A stretch of 64,000 nt of DNA from Taxillus chinensis (taxonomy: Eukaryota; Streptophyta; Magnoliopsida; Santalales; Loranthaceae): contig JAKCVP010000016.1 of the NCBI GenBank assembly GCA_023512835.1, positions 1 through 64,000 on the forward strand, given 5' to 3'. Positions within the stretch are counted from its first letter, which is position 1. Each line of letters opens with the position of its first letter. The translations under genes and the position numbers were made by a program. Shown here in pieces: positions 62,918 to 64,000 of this stretch. The notes under the pieces were generated by a model, which was not told the origin of the DNA, did no database searches, and worked only from the letters and a program-made list of their open reading frames with translations.

Positions 62918-64000
62918 CTAGGAGGAGATGCGGGTGAACTTGAGACCAGTGGTCAAGTCTCCGTAGCGGGCGGTCCAGTTGTCGTTGAAGTAGTTGGTGC
63001 GTGCCTGCCAAGGACCGGTGTGGGCAGCCTTAGGGAGCTTGGAGCTGGCGGCTTTGATGTAGGTGGAGTTGAGGTTCAGGACAGGGCGCTCCTCGAGCTT
63101 GAGGCTCTCATCGACAGTGGGGATAACAGAAGTGGCCTTGGTGTTGACCATGTGCTTGTACATGCGGGTGAACGCCAGGGAGGTGGCGTCAGCACCGAGA
63201 GTCCAGGAGGAGTTTGTGTAGCCAATGACAAAGGCGGCGTTGGGAACATCCTGCAACATCATGCCCTGCCACAAGAACTTGTCGTGGAAGCTGATCTCCT
63301 TTCCGTCAACAGAGACGGTGGCGCCACCGGCGAAGCGCATGTTCAGGCCAGTAGCAGTTACGAGGATGTCTCCCTTGACCTTCTCGCCGTTGGTGAGCTC
63401 GACAGTATTGCCGGACATTCCCTTAATGTGGCCGGTCTTGACATCAGCGATGCCCTTGTGCAGGCACTGGTAGAAGTCACCGTCAGGCGAAACGCATAGA
63501 CGCTGGTCCCAAGGAGCATAGGTGGGCAAAAAGTGAGGGTCCATGGCAATGTTCTTTGGCACCTGGCGTCCCATACGACGCTTCATGACCCAGCGAGCAG
63601 TGTTGGGGTAAGCCTTGCAGAAATAGAAAAAGGCCAAGGGAATAGTCAAGAAGTACCAGCGGACCAGCTTGGAGACCATCCAGCGGGGCATGAAGTATGA
63701 GTACCAAGATTTGTAGGGGTCGCCCTGGGGGAGGGGCATGATGTATGCGGGGGAGCGCTGGACCATCGTGACCTTCTTTGCAGTCTTTGCCAGAGTGGGG
63801 AGGAGTGTGATGGCGGTGGCGCCTGAACCGATAATGACCACCTCCTTGTTAGAGAAGTCGAGCTGCTCGGGCCAAAATTGAGGGTGCACGATGGTGCCAG
63901 TGAACTTGTCCAAGCCAGGGATGACAGCGGGCAGAGGAGTCTGGTAGTCATAGTATCCAGTTCCGAGGATTGTGAAGCGGGTGTAGTACTGGAGGGTCTT
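62918..64000 (-). CDS. FAD/NADPH-dependent monooxygenase (Baeyer-Villiger/FMO-like), 5' part outside the window
   Basis: The 3'-terminal about 360 codons of a class B flavin monooxygenase; the frame is open to the right edge, so the start and the FAD-binding first Rossmann motif are missing. Visible are LGTGYYDYQTPLPAVIPGLDKFTGTIVHPQFWPE, read here only as the BVMO-like linker, the NADPH-binding GxGxxA in VVIIGSGATAITLLP, VQRSPAYIMPLP, and VTATGLNMRF, the usual ATG motif before the C-terminal FAD contact. There is a hydrophobic segment (WYFLTIPLAFFYFCKA) between. No intron or damage is seen in this part. Function in ketone, steroid or xenobiotic oxidation is a family-level inference. Confidence 0.9.
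   Translation of the reverse strand, partial: KTLQYYTRFTILGTGYYDYQTPLPAVIPGLDKFTGTIVHPQFWPEQLDFSNKEVVIIGSGATAITLLPTLAKTAKKVTMVQRSPAYIMPLPQGDPYKSWYSYFMPRWMVSKLVRWYFLTIPLAFFYFCKAYPNTARWVMKRRMGRQVPKNIAMDPHFLPTYAPWDQRLCVSPDGDFYQCLHKGIADVKTGHIKGMSGNTVELTNGEKVKGDILVTATGLNMRFAGGATVSVDGKEISFHDKFLWQGMMLQDVPNAAFVIGYTNSSWTLGADATSLAFTRMYKHMVNTKATSVIPTVDESLKLEERPVLNLNSTYIKAASSKLPKAAHTGPWQARTNYFNDNWTARYGDLTTGLKFTRISS

Overview
The window is nuclear DNA of a filamentous ascomycete (Pezizomycotina, most likely a dothideomycete; the class is an inference). The evidence is short spliceosomal introns of about 40-100 bp with GT..AG ends and CTGAC/CTAAC-like branch sites, no operons, genes on both strands, long T/C-rich leaders, and AT-rich islands full of TA dinucleotides that look like repeat-induced point mutation (RIP).

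Left part, 1-33.4 kb, mostly conserved housekeeping genes: GABA transaminase (-), a SUR1-type inositol-phosphoceramide mannosyltransferase (-), a glycine-rich secreted protein (-), an alpha/beta hydrolase (+), a PrxQ/Dot5-type peroxiredoxin (-) head to head with the tRNA m5C methyltransferase Trm4/NSUN2 (+), a JMJD5-like JmjC protein whose frame is interrupted (-), Sld7 (+), Vps55 (-) head to head with proteasome alpha subunit Pre5 (+), a 1,497-residue mucin-like single-pass membrane protein with an exact 44-residue repeat (+), a UBE2G1/Ubc15-type E2 (-), a small membrane protein (-) head to head with the Snf1/AMPK beta subunit (+), and a derlin (+).

Middle part, about 33.4-48.6 kb, is an accessory island. 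Its core is a same-strand array of six related small secreted cysteine-rich genes between 34.0 and 40.2 kb. Four are intact: 35833-36140, 36543-36863, 38762-39087 and 39913-40210. Two at the left edge carry nonsense mutations. They share a signal peptide, eight cysteines in a fixed pattern, one phase-0 intron at the same place and a tryptophan at the same place in exon 2. The array is split by an AT-rich RIP-like island holding a 174-bp element (37941-38114) with TGTAAG/CTTACA ends, a perfect 5-bp target-site duplication and a strong internal hairpin. A diverged second copy lies at 47624-47799, next to a broken Old Yellow Enzyme gene. A secreted Ser/Gly-rich protein and an uncharacterised Gln/Ser-rich protein also lie here. 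This is the architecture expected of an effector compartment, and the array is my best candidate for an undescribed system.

Right part, 48.6-64 kb, returns to conserved genes: a CVNH-domain protein with a prion-like head (+), an Arg/Asp/Pro-rich disordered protein (-), an alpha/beta hydrolase (-), a SAM methyltransferase (-), mitochondrial ribosomal protein Rsm10 (+), bleomycin hydrolase (-), the vitamin B6 synthase Pdx1/Snz1 (-), a nine-exon sugar MFS transporter with two micro-exons (-), and the 3' part of a flavin monooxygenase running off the right edge (-).

Exon boundaries were set by hand from splice signals, frame and family conservation. All family assignments come from recognition of motifs, not from a database search. 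I found no tRNA, rRNA or CRISPR.
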